Shown: piece after piece, positions 54,386 through 64,000 of the stretch | Layout of the letters: the number at the start of each line of letters is the position of its first letter | Position numbering within the stretch: the stretch's first letter is position 1 | Origin: Diploptera punctata | Lineage: Eukaryota > Arthropoda > Insecta > Blattodea > Blaberidae | NCBI GenBank assembly: GCA_030220185.1 | Contig: JASPKZ010004560.1 | Span: 666,001-730,000 of the forward strand | Length of the DNA: 64,000 nt | Reading direction: 5' to 3' | The notes under the pieces: model-generated | Database searches by the model: none | What the model saw: the letters and a program-made list of their open reading frames with translations, nothing else | What the model was told of the DNA's origin: nothing | Program-made: the position numbers and the translations under genes

Positions 54386-54789
54386 TTTAAATTAGTTCAA
54401 ATTATACAACAATACGCATATACGTAATAGCTAATATTTGACGACTATGCATGAATAGTTTGTCTGCAGTTCCACACTTAAATACGCTGGTATCAAAAAT
54501 TCGGCAAGCCGGGCTAATGGCCATATGTCCAGGAGCCCGCGCTAACGATCACTTTCCGACCGTCGGTGAAGGAGATAGACCGCCATTCGCGTCAAGCGTT
54601 TCGCAGGTCTAAAACTCCACTTTGAATTGGAGATTCTGCAATTATCATAAGTAATTCCACGAGCGACTTCCAATTTATCTTCAGGATTTGGAAATCAAAA
54701 GTGGCATTTGTTATAACTATTTAACGAATAAAAATAAGTTGTTTATTCACAAGTTATTATTTAAATATAGTTATTTTAACATATTGATA
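54386..54789. other. No recognisable feature
   Basis: 54500-54610 is GC-richer (AAGCCGGGCTAATGGCCATA) but lacks tRNA boxes or a spliced frame. Confidence 0.42.
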
Positions 54790-54965
54790 TATTTAATGTA
54801 AACGGCGATGTTTGAAAACAAATGACAAATGCTTGGTTATGTTTAATTTGTTCATCACTGTAACTTGATCATAGTATTTATTGCCAAATAGGATCGCAAT
54901 ATTGTAAGAATGGACCCAAGTGGAGAAAAAACGAAACGCATCAACTGTATATTACATATATAACC
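54790..54965 (+). repeat. Repeat W, copy 2
   Basis: ATGTAAACGGCGATGTTTG, TTTGTTCATCACTG and GCAATATTGTAAGAATGGAC match the complement of 27245-27420. Confidence 0.65.
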
Positions 54966-55229
54966 ACATTATAGGTTACTAATTCTGTTTTTTCGGGAAC
55001 AACTCAGTAAAATCAGTATAAAAAAATACAATTATTGAACACACAGTTATCAAAGGAATCAGTTCATTATTTGCAATATTCAATGTACTTTTGGAGTCAG
55101 TAACTGCAAAATAATATTCTCAACTGTTCAGGATATTAAAAAAAGAGCAGCTTTCTTTATCACAAAGGCAGAAGCTGGTAAAGAGAATTCGGTAAAGAGT
55201 GAATTACTCGTCCCTTTGATTTATCCATC

Positions 55230-55308
55230 GTAAATAATTATGAACGGGTTTTGAATCCGCGACCTTTCGGACTGGAAGCAAGGAACTTAACCCTTAGACT
55301 ACCGAGTT
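55230..55308 (-). repeat. tRNA-like SINE head
   Basis: Minus strand: CTCGGTAGTCTAAGGGTTAA as box A region and GGTCGCGGATTCAAAACCCG as box B region. It is distinct from SINE1-5 heads in its stem sequence. No body recognised beyond it. Confidence 0.65.
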
Positions 55309-55311
55309 GCA

Positions 55312-55672
55312 CTAACGAACCCTTAAGTTCACGGCCGCGCGGACAAAACTCTCCATGCGTCCCTATCCAGAGCTAATGTTTTCCAATCATTCCCTGTATA
55401 TTATAATTATTTTAAATCACGATTAATGTTATTCTCCCATCTCATTCTTGGTCTACGAAGTGGGCGTTTTCCCTCTGGTTTTCCTACAAGAAGCTTCAAT
55501 GCACGTCTTTCATTTCCACATTCGTGCCACATGTCCTGCTCATAGCAGTCTACGAGACTTAACTGTTCTCATTATGTCTGGCATCCTATAAAGATCATAT
55601 AGTCTTCTCCATTCGCCTGTCTGTTCATCTCTCTTTGGTCCCAATTTTTTTTTAAGAACTTCATTCTCAAAT
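55312..55672 (-). repeat. LINE-A 3' end
   Basis: Minus strand: EWRRLYDLYRMPDIMRTVKS-like codons, RRLL-, GKPEGKRPLRRPRMRWENNI, and the terminal VNLRVR-like end. Its 5' boundary is the start of the tandem array at 55654. Confidence 0.84.
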
Positions 55673-55943
55673 TAATACCATCACTTACGTTAATAAATAT
55701 CTTCATGTCTATCAATATCAAGTTATAAGAACTTCATTCTCAAATTAATACCATCACTTACGTTAATAAATATCTTCATGTCTATCAATATCAAGTTATA
55801 AGAACTTCATTCTCAAATTAATACCATCACTTACGTTAATAAATATCTTCATGTCTATCAATATCAAGTTATAAGAACTTCATTCTCAAATAATACCATC
55901 ACTTACGTTAATAAATATCTTCATGTCTATCAATATCAAGTTA
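55654..55943. repeat. 73-bp tandem array, four units
   Basis: Units start with AAGAACTTCATTCTCAAATT at 55654, 55727, 55800 and 55873, a constant period of 73. The last unit lacks one base. Units are otherwise almost identical. The first 20 bases of each unit are LINE-A sequence (complement of the codons for ENKVL), and the other 53 are repeat Y, so the junction itself was amplified. Confidence 0.93.
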
Positions 55944-56033
55944 ACGTGATTCTTTGTACACTGACTAACAAAACACTGTTTTCTCAAAATGAAGAAAAAT
56001 GACTTACACTACTATGTCATATACCCCTTTATA
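55944..56033 (-). repeat. Repeat Y, copy 2 (outer part)
   Basis: Complement of 47200-47590 sequence without the LINE-A insert: CACTGTTTTCTCAAAATGAA, CACTACTATGTCATATACCC. With the array it forms the whole copy. Confidence 0.75.
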
Positions 56034-56192
56034 TAATGTATTTCTATGTGTGCATATACGGTATTTAGTTTTATTGATGTTTATTTCCAGTCCCAATTTC
56101 TTAGTGTTACTCAGTAGAGTGTTCATGTTAGTCCTTAGCATCTCCTCGTTATCGCCTAATAATTCTACATCATCGGCATAAACTAAAGATAC
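56034..56192 (-). pseudogene. LINE-A RT catalytic segment
   Basis: Minus strand: LVYADDVELLGDNEEMLRTN, TNMNTLLSNTKKLGLEINI and NKTKYRICTHRNTLYKG. The YADD box is intact. About 300 bases of LINE-A that should follow are replaced by repeat Y before the 3' end resumes at 55672. Confidence 0.83.

Positions 56193-56194
<2 letters not shown>

Positions 56195-56230
<36 letters not shown>
56195..56230. repeat. (ATT)n microsatellite
   Basis: About 12 ATT units directly 5' of the LINE-A RT segment. Confidence 0.95.
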
Positions 56231-56239
56231 CATCAACAA

Positions 56240-56800
56240 TAATCACGTATTAAGCCCATGTGGCTTGTTCCGGTCCCATAGATTCTCGTTCAAAAAGTTG
56301 AATCCATCTCTTTTTCGGTCTACCAACATTCCTATCACCTTTTGGTTTGTAATTAAGTATAATTTTTGGTATGCGTACATCTTTTATTATTTGAACTTGT
56401 TCTTTCAAGTTTTTTCTAAAGTATTTTATTTGATCTAAGGAAGTTTAAAAATATTTAGCTCATTTCTAATATCTTCACTTATTCTTTTATCTAGAAGTTT
56501 GCAGCCAGCTTCCCTTCTCAGAAATCTCATTTCACCTGCTTCTATGATCTTCTCTTCTCTTTTAGTTAAAACCCAAAATTCACTACCCTACAATATTAAG
56601 AGGACTGCCACTGCTTTATAAAATTTTAGTTTTTTTCCTTTCTTGTATTTTTTTAAATATTCTCTCAATTGTGCCACATACATAATTAAATTTATTATGT
56701 TTGTTAAAAATATCTTCATTTTTAAAATAGGAGATTTCATAACCCAGGTATTAAAATGGTTCACTTGTCAAACGGGTTTACCCTCCAGAATTATTTTAGC
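56240..56800 (-). pseudogene. LINE-C relic
   Basis: Minus strand: NHFNTWVMKSPI region, KYKKGKKLKFYKAVAVLLIL, REEKIIEAGEMRFLRREAGC, KLLDKRISEDIRNELNIF and VQIIKDVRIPKIILNYKPKG in several frames, ending GIGT-type sequence and a GAT/TGT tail. It is the uninterrupted relative of 33800-34805. Confidence 0.8.
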
Positions 56801-56807
56801 TCTTAAG

Positions 56808-56811
56808 GTAT

Positions 56812-56854
<43 letters not shown>

Positions 56855-56896
56855 TCATTATTATCATTATTATCATTATTATTAGTAGTAGTATTA

Positions 56897-56960
<64 letters not shown>

Positions 56961-56962
56961 TT
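56808..56962. repeat. (ATT)n microsatellite cluster
   Basis: ATT arrays with AGT and ATC variants, about 150 bases. Confidence 0.95.
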
Positions 56963-57364
56963 GATGATATTCCGGAGATGTGTCTGCCTGAGAGGATAGA
57001 TGTCAATCTATGTGAGTTGGGCGCTGTCTCCTATCTTCCATATAAATTAAATTTTTATCGTGGGTTTTATATCTCCAAGTGTCAATAACTGTCAGCTTCA
57101 ATACGTGAGGAACATAGCTTTGTGACAATCACAATAGATGGAAGCACTATCCAACTGTCTGTTCAGTAAATACACTGCACTCCTCAAAATAAACACTAAC
57201 AGTCGAGTTCAAACAAGACCTTGTGTATCTTGAGGACCAATCAAACAGCTCTAATAAAAAATGTAGTTAACCTCACTCATTATTTTTGTTGCGATACAAT
57301 CAAAAAGAAAACTGAAAATTCTTAATTCCTTTAAATCATACACAGATGAAGTAATATATATATA
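56963..57364. other. No recognisable feature
   Basis: Mixed composition; no repeat match or coding signal found. Confidence 0.42.
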
Positions 57365-58220
57365 CACTTACTCACTGGCGCTATCAAACCTGTAGGTTCA
57401 TGGCTTCGCTGACATAAGCTCTCCATACATCCCTATCCTGAGCTAATGCTTCCAATCATGCCCTGTATAATCTACTTCCCTCAAATCATAGTTTATGTTA
57501 TTCTCCCACCTCATTCTTGGTCTACCAACTGGGCGTTTTCCCTCTGGCTTTCCTACAAGAAGCTTCCATGCAAGTTTTTCATTCCCCATACGTGCAACAT
57601 GTCCTGCCCATCGCAGTCTACGAGACTTAACTGTTATTATTATATCTGGCTTCCTCTAAAGACCATTTAGTTCATTGTTATGTAGTCTTCTCCATTCACC
57701 TGTCTGTTCATCTCTCTTTGGTCCAAAAATTTTCCTAAGTACTTTATTCTCAAATACTTGTAATCTCCTTTCCTCCCTTAAAGTAAGAGTCCATGTTTCG
57801 CACCCATATAATATAACTGGTAGAATAATAGTTTTATATATTTTCAGTTTAACGTTTTTTTGAAAGGAGTTGGGACATCAAGAGTCTTTGCAATACATAA
57901 TAGCACGCATTTCCAGAAGTGAGCCTATGTTTAATTTCTTTGTGAATCTCATTCCTATTTGTGATTATTGTTCCTAGGTATTTGAATTCAGCCACTTCCT
58001 CAAAATTTCTCTCATTTGTCATTAGCTGTCCATTTCCATTATATAATGTATTTCTACGTGTGACCATATATTTAGTTTTATTGATATTTACTTCCAGTCC
58101 TAATTCCTTAGTGTTACTCAATAGTGTGTGCGTATTGTCCTTTAGTACCTCCTCGCTATCGGCCAATAACACTACATCGTCAGCATAAACTAATAGCTTA
58201 TTTATACCATTGAGTTGTAA
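57365..58220 (-). pseudogene. LINE-A, C-terminal part (3' of the nested LINE-B)
   Basis: Minus strand from 58220: LQLNGINKLLVYADDVVLLA, SNTKELGLEVNINKTKYMVT, NGQLMTNERNFEEVAEFKYL and GTIITNRNEIHKEIKH, then CLRRS-, GPKRDEQTGEW-, GKPEGKRPVGRPRMRWEN- and RAYVSEAMNLQV-type codons with frame changes. It supplies the RT catalytic box missing from 60559-62063. Confidence 0.86.
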
Positions 58221-60566
58221 TAATAATAATAATAATAATAATAATATAATAATAATAATGGCTTTATTTTACCTGGCAGAGTTAAGGCCTTAAGGCCTTG
58301 TCTACCACTCAACCAGGTTTAAAAAAATACAAACAAAAAAAAATAGTCTTAAATCTAAATTACAATAAATATATATAAACGATTACAAGTTATGAATACA
58401 ATACAATTAATATTTATAATGTAATTTGATTTACTCTAAATTTAACGAATTAAATATATAATATGTACAAGATATATAAAAAACGAGGAAAAGATTAATG
58501 ACATAGTATAAAATTAAATAAATAGAGAAAAATTTATTATTAGACAACAGGTAACTGTATAAGCGTGACTTAAAGGTACCAAGTGTGCGGCAACCCCTGA
58601 TATCTTGAGGAAGGAGATTCCAGGAGCGGGCAGAGGCTACTGTGAAGGAAGTAGAATAGGAGGATGTGCTATGAAGAGGAATTGTTAGCAGACTGCTATC
58701 TTGTGACCTAGTGTCAATATTGTGGTAAGAGGATAACTTCTCAAATCTGGACGCCAGGTAAGTAGGGATGTAGGGATTCAGAAGCTTGAAAAGTAGTGAA
58801 AGAGAGTGCAATTTACGTCTGTCAGTAAGACGGAGCCAAGAGAGGTTATTAAAGTGTTCGGAAATATGGTCATAACGGCGGATATTGAAAATGAATCGAA
58901 CGCAAGCATTATGAACACGCTGCAGTCTCTGCGACAAGTCATAGTTTATATCATTATATTTATATATAATTGTATATATAATTATATATTTATATATAAT
59001 TATATAATCGAAGTGTGGTAACACAAGATTCTGCACAAGGATTTGTTTTAACGAAACTGGGAGAAAATTCTTTAAACGTCTAAGATAATGTAAGATGGAG
59101 AAAGTCTTTTTACATATGTGTTTCACTTGTGTTTGCCAGGTTAAATTTGCGTCTAGATGTAGTCCAAGATCTATTACTGAAGAAGAATAAGGGATAATTA
59201 TATTATTTATAGTAATGTTTGGAAGTGTTGATATGTCAAAGGTTGTAAACAGTCTTTGTTGTCCCATTAGAATTACTTGTGACTTGTTAGGATTCAGATT
59301 TAGACCGATACTTGAAGACCAGTTAAAGATGGATTTGAGATCGTCATTCATTTTCGTCAAGCTGTTATAGAGATAATGAGGAGGTGAATGTAGGTAAATT
59401 TGGAGATCATCAGCGTAGAGGTGATAACGGCAGTGCTTTAGTACAGTTGGTAAGTCATTTATGTAGATTGAGAAAAGAAGAGGTCCGAGAACACTGCCCT
59501 GGGGGACTCCAGCCGGCACGTTGCGCCAAGACGAAGATCTAGAGTTTAATGAAACGTATTGTTGACGACCGTGCAGGTATGAGTCGAACCAGGATACAGC
59601 GCTGTCAGACAAGTGTAGGTGCTTGAGCTTTATCATAAGTAAGTCGTGGTCTACTGTGTCAAAAGCTTTGCTGAAGTCAAGTAAGGTTAAAGGAGTCAAT
59701 TGACGTCTGTCCACGGCTTCACGAATATCTTCAGTAATTTTTAGCAAAGCTGTGGTTGTGCTATGACCAGATCTAAAGCCGGAATGATAAGGATCAAGGA
59801 GGTGATTTTCTTGGAGATATTCAGTCATTTGCTTATGTACAATATGTTCCAGGGCTTTAGATAATGTCGGAAGGATGCTAATCGGTCGGATGCCATTACA
59901 GTTAGTAGGTGTACTTATTTTTGGTATAGGCCGAACTCTAGACTGTTTCCATACAGTAGGGAAGATAGAAGTTATAAGGGAAGCATTAAAAATATGAGTC
60001 ACTGTGGGTAGTATAATGTCAATGATTTGATTTAGCATTAAAATGCTGATGTTATCTGTTCCTTGTGCATTGGATTTAATCCGCTTGAGTGCTTTTTTAA
60101 CGTCTATAGGCGAAATGTCGTAAAAGTAAAATTTATCTCTTCCTATATGGGGGGATGGGGATAAGTCTTTAAGAATGTCTATTTTAGTCTTGTTGTCTGG
60201 AGGTGTCATGAGTATTGAGGTAAAATGTTCATTTAAGTCATCTACAGAAATGTCTATAGAGTCAGTTGAAGGATTCAACTGTCTAAGTCCCATTGTACGG
60301 AGATTTCGCCAAGTGTCCCGTGCACTTATTTCAGATCCGATTATACTGTGGCCGTGTCGTAGTTTGACATTGCGTATAGTTTGTGTTGTTGTGTTTCTAA
60401 GTTGTTTATACAGTTGCCAGTTCTCGTCATTTTTATGTCGTCTGTATGCTCGGTATGCTTTTTCTCGTTTTGACATAAGTTCACGTATTGAGTCATTCAT
60501 CCAGGGAGCAGGAGGGCGGGAAAATCGTCAGGTTTTTACTGGTGCATGTCTGTCATATAGTTGTAA
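58213..60566 (-). mobile_element. LINE-B (CR1/Jockey-like), inserted in LINE-A
   Basis: A 5'-truncated non-LTR element of about 2.35 kb. It starts near LYDRHAPVKT (60558) and ends with TGGTTGAGTGGTAGACAAGG, CTGCCAGGTAAAATAAAGCC and an (ATT)n tail. The direct repeat TTACAACT (minus strand) occurs at 60559-60566 and 58213-58220. Removing the element joins LINE-A codons EEG and LQLNGINK exactly. Confidence 0.88.
58431..60500 (-). CDS. LINE-B reverse transcriptase, 689 codons
   Basis: The longest open frame in the window. The first ATG is internal to the original protein, since homologous codons extend upstream to 60558 with a frame break. Approximate residues: 130-160 linker helix IDVKKALKRIKSNAQGTDN; 203-221 NGIRPISILPTLSKALEHI; 241-247 SGFRSGHS; 272-284 LDFSKAFDTVDHD (first catalytic Asp); 331-351 GVPQGSVLGPLLF and YINDLP; 362-366 YADDL (catalytic Asp pair intact); 400-460 NPNKSQVI and thumb; 495-690 C-terminal domain ending RTLGTFKSRLYSYLLSNN. 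The APE endonuclease and any ORF1 are missing. Residues about 500-516 (IIIYKYIIIYTIIYKY) are an AT-repeat insertion. RT would copy the element's RNA at nicked DNA, but this copy cannot mobilise itself. Confidence 0.87.
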   Translation of the reverse strand: MNDSIRELMSKREKAYRAYRRHKNDENWQLYKQLRNTTTQTIRNVKLRHGHSIIGSEISARDTWRNLRTMGLRQLNPSTDSIDISVDDLNEHFTSILMTPPDNKTKIDILKDLSPSPHIGRDKFYFYDISPIDVKKALKRIKSNAQGTDNISILMLNQIIDIILPTVTHIFNASLITSIFPTVWKQSRVRPIPKISTPTNCNGIRPISILPTLSKALEHIVHKQMTEYLQENHLLDPYHSGFRSGHSTTTALLKITEDIREAVDRRQLTPLTLLDFSKAFDTVDHDLLMIKLKHLHLSDSAVSWFDSYLHGRQQYVSLNSRSSSWRNVPAGVPQGSVLGPLLFSIYINDLPTVLKHCRYHLYADDLQIYLHSPPHYLYNSLTKMNDDLKSIFNWSSSIGLNLNPNKSQVILMGQQRLFTTFDISTLPNITINNIIIPYSSSVIDLGLHLDANLTWQTQVKHICKKTFSILHYLRRLKNFLPVSLKQILVQNLVLPHFDYIIIYKYIIIYTIIYKYNDINYDLSQRLQRVHNACVRFIFNIRRYDHISEHFNNLSWLRLTDRRKLHSLSLLFKLLNPYIPTYLASRFEKLSSYHNIDTRSQDSSLLTIPLHSTSSYSTSFTVASARSWNLLPQDIRGCRTLGTFKSRLYSYLLSNNKFFSIYLILYYVINLFLVFYISCTYYIFNSLNLE

Positions 60567-62061
60567 AAGCCTTCCTCACTCTCTACAGATTTAATGGCGT
60601 GCTCTAGTACAAAATTAAATAGTAGAGGAGATAGTGCATCTCCTTGCTTCAACCCATTCTGGATTTCAAAAGTGTCCGAAAACTGTTTGCCTACACGCAC
60701 CTTACTCTTTGTGCCATTTAGACACATTCGTATAAGTCTAACTAACTTTTTAGGAATTCCGAACTCCGGGAGGATACAATATAACTTCTCCCTTTTAATT
60801 GAATCATATGCTTTTTTGAAGTCTACATATAGTTGATGTACAGTACCATTATATTCCCATTTATTTTCTAAAATCTGTCTTATACTAAACATCTGCTCTG
60901 TTGTAGACCTGTTTCTTCTAAATCCACATTGGTGATCTCCTAGAATGTCATCAATATAGGGAATGAGTCTGCTTACTAATATATTTGTAAGAATTTTGTA
61001 CGAAGTTGAAAGTAATGAGATGCCCCTGTAGTTGTTGCAATCAGTTTTATCTCCTTTCTTATAAATTGGTACGATAATTGATTCCTTCCATTCATCTGGA
61101 AGAGCTTCCTTTTCCCAAATCATACTTAGCAGCCAGCATATCTTGTCCATCAATTTTTCTCCCCCTGATTTTATCAGTTCTGCTTGGATCTCATCTGAAC
61201 CTGATGCTTTATACATCTTCAATTTTCAATCGCCATTTCAACCTCTAATGCACTTGGTTCTGCGACTAGCATTTTTGCTGTCTGTAAATTATCCTCCTCA
61301 ATGTCCTGTTCTGTACGTACATTTAATAGCTGATTAAAGTAACTTTTCCATCTATTTAATATACTCCTGAAATCTGCAATCATATCCCCATTTTCATTCC
61401 GAATTATGTTTGTTCTAGCCTGAAACCCTTTCTTCTCTATACTAATTCCCTGGTAGGCCTATAATTCTCTAATATTCCTATTTTTTGCATTCATTTCAAG
61501 ATCATTAATATTCTCTCTCAAATATTCCCTCGTTTTACTCTTTAGTAACTTGGTGGTTTCCCGTCTAATACTACCCAATTGCTCTAAATTTACCTCATTT
61601 GGCTCATGTAACCATTTCATTTTTGCTAGCTTCCTTTTCTTTACAATGTCGGCACATTCCTCATCAAACCATCTTGTTTTGCCTCTTTTTTAAATAACCA
61701 ATGCTTTCTGATGCTGACAATTTAATAGTATATCTTATAGCCTCCCATTCTTTATTTATATCAGTTTCTTCTTCGTTTGCCACATTGTCATCTGAAGATT
61801 CCAGTACTTCAAATCTATTAGCAATTTTGATTTGGTATTCTTGCCGCATTTCATCATTTTTCAAGTTTTTTAATTCAAATTTTACAGAATCATCTTTAGC
61901 GTTTGTTTCTCTCATAAGCGATAGCCGTTGTATGATTTTCACTCTGACCAGATGATGATCCGAATTGCAGTCTGTCCCTCTAAGTGATTTAACATCGATG
62001 ATGCTACTGTGTGTGTCAGCGTTTATCCACTAATACATGATCTATCTGGTTCCGAGTTTCT

Positions 62062-62063
<2 letters not shown>
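60559..62063 (-). pseudogene. LINE-A, endonuclease end and RT N-terminal half
   Basis: Minus strand from 62063: TRNQIDHVLVDK, RGTDCNSDHHLVRVKIIQRL (end of the APE-type endonuclease), a linker with EWEAIRYTIKLSASESIGYL, EPNEVNLEQLGSIRRETTKL and FRSILNRWKSYFNQLLNV. Then RT blocks open from 61222: YKASGSDEIQAELIKSGG, WKESIIVPIYKKGDKTDCNN, YRGISLLSTSYKILTNILVS, QCGFRRNRSTTEQMFSIRQI, YVDFKKAYDSIKREKL (first catalytic Asp) and NGLKQGDALSPLLFNFVLEH. Frame changes occur near 61220, 61450 and 61680. The 5' end is cut at an AT run at 62064. RTE-like by domain order and lack of RNase H. Confidence 0.87.

Positions 62064-62098
<35 letters not shown>
62064..62098. repeat. (AT)n microsatellite
   Basis: About 33 bases of AT at the 5' break of LINE-A. 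Confidence 0.95.
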
Positions 62099-62101
<3 letters not shown>

Positions 62102-63729
62102 AAACGCATTTAACTGGAACGTGAATAATGCGAAAATCCGTTCAATGAGAACAACTTGGTCCCGGTAAAATAATCGTAATTGTACGTGTATTTGTTTTGT
62201 TTAAAAGAGAATCTGTCCAACGTGGAAACGAAGGACATTTCTACACAATTCATGAAAGAAAATATTTATAAGGCGGGACGATAGAGAAATAAATTTGTTG
62301 ATTGAAGATAAGGAAAAACTAACTACAAAATAAAAGAGTGTTTTACAACTCCACGATCAAAAAATCTTCAAATATCCGGACCGATGCTCCAAAGCCAAGC
62401 TCTAGCTGTTACTATATCCCTACGGAATAATGATTTCTAGGCATCTTCAGGTTGTTTGTGGACAGTTTTAAAAGAAGACACAATGTAGTGTGGATAGAAA
62501 TTTGCGGGGAATCAAAGGATGTGGGCAAAAGTATAGTTAGTGAGTGAAAACCGAAACTGCATACTTTAATTTCAGAATACGCGCCTAAGAGATATTTTTA
62601 ACCCTGCGAATCGGGACTGTTTTTTTTTTTCGCGCGTTACTGTCGAAGTGGCTCGTATATACTATACTTCACTTCCAACGGCAGAGGAACTACAATATTA
62701 ATCCAAGGTACATAAAAATACATACACGTTGCTCTATAATCTAAGATTGGTTAATAATGTTTGTATTTTATAATGCGGAATGTTATCTAATGTGGAAAAA
62801 AAAATGGTCCCATGCGATTACGCTTTGAACAAGATTTACTATAAATATATTATTTATGGACGCTGGAAACCCCTTGTAGGAAACCTAGAGGTGATCTATA
62901 CGTTTAATAATCATGTTTGAACACCTTTTAAGTTAAAATTATTTCAATTTTATAATCTGTACCTATAAAACAGTCGTCCTCAACTATAACAACTTCGGTG
63001 GGGTTGTACAAGAGAAGCGTTTTACTTACGCGACTTATGCCATTTATGATGTAATTTAAAGTATTATAAAGTGTTAATGATATAATTATCTGCGAAATAT
63101 AACCATCGTCAAAATATGTGAACGTATCATGAAATGAACTAGTGGAAATATGATTTTTACGTTGTAACCGTCAGACATGTTGAATTGTACATAGAATAAC
63201 TGATATGAAGATGTAATTTATTTTACGTATGAAATCACATTTAAAATGCAAGGAACATATAAGCTAACCTAACCTAATTCAATTACTGAACCTAAATCAA
63301 TTACTCTAACTTAGGTGAATTTCAGGGAACTTCATTTTTATTATTTTACGCGATTAAATAAGTAATAGATAAATTCGGACATAATATGTTGAAACCACAG
63401 ATATGCTTTAGCAGTGGGTTTATCGCTGGTCATCGGTGGTGTATCGCTGGTTAAAAGTGTGATAATCGGTTGTTTATCGCTGTTTATAAGTAAGAACTGT
63501 TGTAACCTTTGTGGTCATGACAGGAAATAGTTCCACTTTTTTTTTTCATATTTACGATTAAAATAAAGAAATGATTATTACTTTACCGCAGGTAAATACA
63601 TTTAATATAATATTTCATTAATATTTCTTTCAATTGGGTACTCTTAAAGTGCGTAAATAGAAAGCTGGTCTTCTCCCACTCGGCCACAACTTCTATTATA
63701 AACGTCGTCACACTATTAAAATTCAAGGC
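62099..63729. other. No recognisable feature (1.6 kb)
   Basis: AT-rich. Left end AGTAAAACGCATTTAACTGG resembles pogo-type termini, but I found no matching right end. CTAACCTAACCTAA occurs once at about 63270. TATCGCTGGT recurs at 63421, 63446 and, with variation, 63476. No coding signal. Confidence 0.4.
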
Positions 63730-63732
63730 CTT

Positions 63733-64000
63733 TCAAAGACATGCTTTATCCTCAGGAATTCTTATGATACTGAAATGATTTGTATATTTCATACAGAGGA
63801 CTTTGGTTTTAGGTGTGTTCTCATTTATCATATTCTTATTTACTGTTTCCTTGATAATTTCAATATCTTTCAATATATTGATTTGTTGTCTATTGTATTC
63901 TTTGTGGATTGTTGACATTGTTTTATCAATTTTGTTAAATTGATGGCTGGTTTTTTGAAATGTGTTCAGCAAACGTGATTTTCAAAATCAAAACATTTCA
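63733..64000 (-). pseudogene. Penelope-like element, C-terminal end
   Basis: Minus strand entering from the window edge: KSRFAEHI-like codons in one frame, then TSHQFNKIDKTMSTIHKE and QQINILKDIEIIKETVNKNM, stop after PEDKACL. The order S-x-FA-x-H, (N/S)H-x-F-x-x-I, a short helix and LE-x-x-EI-x-K is that of the segment after the GIY-YIG endonuclease of Penelope-like retroelements. RT and GIY-YIG would lie beyond 64000. A LINE tail cannot be excluded. Confidence 0.5.

Noticed and set aside
55654..55943. CRISPR array
   Set aside because: Repeats are directly adjacent 73-bp units with no spacers, in animal DNA.
62099..62840. Second pogo-type MITE starting AGTAAAACGC
   Set aside because: No matching inverted right end was found.
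63265..63285. CTAACCTAACCTAA, the insect telomere unit (TTAGG)n in reverse
   Set aside because: Under three units and isolated; such short runs are common in insect DNA and do not indicate a telomere.
1..64000. A new defence system, operon or biosynthetic cluster
   Set aside because: All longer frames are retroelement or transposase relics; no gene neighbourhood of that kind exists here.

Overview
This is animal nuclear DNA, AT-rich and made almost entirely of decayed transposable elements. The most abundant repeat is the 3' end of one LINE family (here LINE-A), whose C-terminus contains GKRPVGRPRMRWEN. I know that protein tail best from insect genomes, cockroaches above all. Together with tRNA-derived SINEs, mariner, Helitron and hAT remains and sparse exons, the window fits a large-genome polyneopteran insect, probably a cockroach (inference; no species marker is present). 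I see no operon, bacterial gene, CRISPR array or intact virus.

The only convincing host coding sequence is one 125-nt internal exon at 16443-16567 (+). It has an AG acceptor and a GTGAGT donor and encodes transmembrane sequence resembling the third/fourth membrane region of voltage-dependent calcium channel gamma (stargazin/TARP-like) subunits. If that is right, the flanking DNA is mostly very large introns filled with repeats.

Labels used below. LINE-A: RTE-like, endonuclease + RT + C-terminal RPVGRPRMRWEN, with (TAAG/GTTA)n tails. LINE-B: CR1/Jockey-like RT with (TTA)n tails. LINE-C: RTE-like, C-terminus RGRRSLGRPRKRW, with (GAA)n or (GAT)n tails. LINE-D to LINE-J: related RT C-terminal families seen once or a few times. 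SINE1-5: tRNA-headed repeats with distinct bodies. Repeats W, X, Y and Z are unclassified families, each found twice in the window.

Layout. 0-9 kb: LINE relics, a foldback element split by a LINE, a LINE-A copy with target duplication, SINEs, an internally deleted mariner (6306-7239), a tRNA-like unit inside inverted repeats and a 630-bp non-autonomous Helitron (8022-8651). 9-15 kb: LINE-F broken by three later insertions, and LINE-D broken by a SINE. 15-25 kb: the host exon, SINEs and LINE tails. 25-29 kb: a 565-bp MITE and mostly unrecognised DNA. 28.9-32.1 kb: a second Helitron split by a nearly full-length LINE-C. 32-44 kb: LINE-B/C/A pieces and two separate relics of one DDE transposase type. 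44-47 kb: LINE-E split by a double-hairpin hAT element with a perfect 8-bp duplication. 47-57 kb: SINE4 pair, LINE-A ends and a 73-bp tandem array. 57.4-62.1 kb: the longest coding potential, LINE-B (689-codon RT frame) inserted inside LINE-A. 63.7-64 kb: the edge of a probable Penelope-like element.

The genes do not form a pathway. The biological content is the host exon plus a readable order of nested insertions, several dated by exact target-site duplications.
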